Positions 62,046-64,000 of a stretch of DNA of 64,000 bases are shown here, piece after piece. Numbering within the stretch: position 1 is the stretch's first letter; every line of letters starts with the position of its first letter. The notes below the pieces were generated by a model. That model ran no database searches and was not told where the DNA came from. It saw only the letters and a list, made by a program, of their open reading frames with translations. The position numbers and the translations under genes were made by a program. Source of the stretch: Daphnia carinata (taxonomy: Eukaryota; Arthropoda; Branchiopoda; Diplostraca; Daphniidae); contig NC_081338.1 of the NCBI RefSeq assembly GCF_022539665.2, positions 124,001 through 188,000 of the forward strand, in the 5' to 3' direction.

Positions 62046-64000
62046 ATATTCACATTGAATACACGTATATTTGATACTGTTTGAATGTTGATCATGAAAC
62101 TGATTCTATAACACTATATTCACATTGAATACACGTATATTTGATGCTGTTTGAATGTAGATATTGAAACTCACTGTATCATACTATATTCATATTGAAT
62201 ACACGTATATTTAATACTGTTTGAATGTAGATCATGAAACTGATTCTATAACACTATATTCACATTGAATACACGTATATTTGATGCTGTTTGAATGTAG
62301 ATATTGAAACTCACTGTATCATACTATATTCACATTGAATACACGTATATTTGATACTGTTTGAATGTAGATCATGAAACTGATTCTATAACACTATATT
62401 CACATTGAATACACGTATATTTGATGCTGTTTGAATGTAGATATTGAAACTCACTGTATCATACTATATTCACATTGAATACACGTATATTTGATACTGT
62501 TTGAATGTAGATCATGAAACTGATTCTATAACACTATATTCACATTGAATACACGTATATTTGATGCTGTTTGAATGTAGATATTGAAACTCACTGTATC
62601 ATACTATATTTCACATTGAATACACGTATATTTGATGCTGTTTGAATGTAGATATTGAAACTCACTGTATCATACTATATTCACATTGAATACACGTATA
62701 TTTGATACTGTTTGAATGTAGATCATGAAACTGATTCTATAATACTATATTCACATTGAATACACGTATATTTGATGCTGTTTGAATGTAGATCATTGAA
62801 ACTGATTCTATAACACTATATTCACATTGAATACACGTATATTTGATGCTGTTTGAATGTAGATATTGAAACTCATTATCATACTATATTCACATTGAAT
62901 ACACGTATATTTGATACTGTTTGAATGTAGATCATGAAACTGATTCTATAACACTATATTCACATTGAATACACGTATATTTGATACTGTTTGAATGTAG
63001 ATATTGAAACTCACTGTATCATACTATATTCACATTGAATACACGTATATTTGATACTGTTTGAATGTAGATCATGAAACTGATTCTATAACACTATATT
63101 CACATTGAATACACGTATATTTGATACTGTTTGAATGTAGATATTGAAACTCACTGTATCATACTATATTCACATTGAATACACGTATATTTGATACTGT
63201 TTGAATGTAGATCATGAAACTGATTCTATAACACTATATTCACATTGAATACACGTATATTTGATGCTGTTTGAATGTAGATATTGAAACTCACGGTTTC
63301 ATACTATATTCACATTGAATACACGTATATTTGATACTGTTTGAATGTAGATCATGAAACTGATTCTATAACACTATATTCACATTGAATACACGTATAT
63401 TTGATACTGTTTGAATGTAGATCATGAAACTGATTCTATAACACTATATTCACATTGAATACACGTATATTTGATGCTGTTTGAATGTAGATATTGAAAC
63501 TGATTCTATCATACTATATTCACATTGAATACACGTATATTTGATGCTGTTTGAATGTAGATATTGAAACTCACTGTATCATACTATATTCACATTGAAT
63601 ACACGTATATTTGATACTGTTTGAATGTAGATCATGAAACTGATTCTATAACACTATATTCACATTGAATACACGTATATTTGATGCTGTTTGAATGTAG
63701 ATATTGAAACTCACTGTATCATACTATATTCACATTGAATACACGTATATTTGATGCTGTTTGAATGTAGATATTGAAACTCACTGTATCATACTATATT
63801 CACATTGAATACACGTATATTTGATACTGTTTGAATGTAGATCATGAAACTGATTCTATAACACTATATTCACATTGAATACACGTATATTTGATGCTGT
63901 TTGAATGTAGATATTGAAACTCACTGTATCATACTATATTCACATTGAATACACGTATATTTGATACTGTTTGAATGTAGATCATGAAACTGATTCTATA
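62046..64000 (+). repeat. 70-bp satellite, A2/B dimers, continues past the window
   Basis: About 28 monomers in plus orientation, mostly in regular 140-bp A2-B dimers with occasional A-A or B-B neighbours. Copies are very similar to each other, cleaner than 1-7355. The array runs off the end of the window. Confidence 0.98.

Overview
The window is satellite-dominated heterochromatin from an invertebrate animal, most likely an arthropod. About 40 of the 64 kb is one AT-rich tandem repeat with a 70-bp monomer (roughly 570 copies). The rest is four insertions in the array: a foldback element, a BEL/Pao LTR retrotransposon, a 5-kb block built on an older and much more degenerate ~400-bp tandem repeat, and a gypsy-type LTR retrotransposon with an envelope gene. 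The arthropod guess rests on the envelope, which is the baculovirus-F/errantivirus type (RRKR cleavage site followed by a Gly-rich hydrophobic stretch). I see no ordinary host gene, tRNA, rRNA or CRISPR array. This may be centromeric or pericentromeric DNA, but that is inference.

Layout. 1-7355: satellite, taken here as plus orientation. 7356-8308: foldback element with ~400-bp inverted arms. 8309-8523: satellite, now minus. 8524-17441: BEL/Pao element on the minus strand, with a 5-bp target duplication and decayed genes. 17442-47430: 30 kb of minus satellite holding several higher-order structures and one scrambled, palindrome-rich kilobase. 47431-52440: non-satellite block with the degenerate ~400-bp repeat. 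52441-53260: satellite, plus again. 53261-62045: gypsy/errantivirus-like element on the minus strand, with a 1927-codon open gag-pol and a 556-codon env frame. 62046-64000: satellite, plus.

The monomers fall into two main classes that often alternate as a 140-bp dimer. Class A reads 'gatattgaaactcactgtat'; class B reads 'gatcatgaaactgattctat'. A has two subtypes (A1 'tatcacac', A2 'tatcatac'), and A/B hybrids (H) dominate 39-44 kb. Larger units are visible: a 770-bp (11-monomer) repeat near 20-24.5 kb, a trimer A-A-X near 27 kb, and a 22-23-monomer duplication in the left array.

Main points of interest: the array reverses orientation twice, and each reversal coincides exactly with an insertion (the foldback and the 5-kb block), so about 39 kb is bounded as an inverted segment. 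The block at 31.6-32.6 kb contains orientation switches inside monomers, with perfect palindromes. The gypsy 3' LTR/satellite junction has been tandemly duplicated after insertion. The BEL element carries an extra acidic ORF and a tenfold 51-bp repeat in its leader. Open reading frames inside the satellite are by-products of the 70-bp period and are not called as genes.
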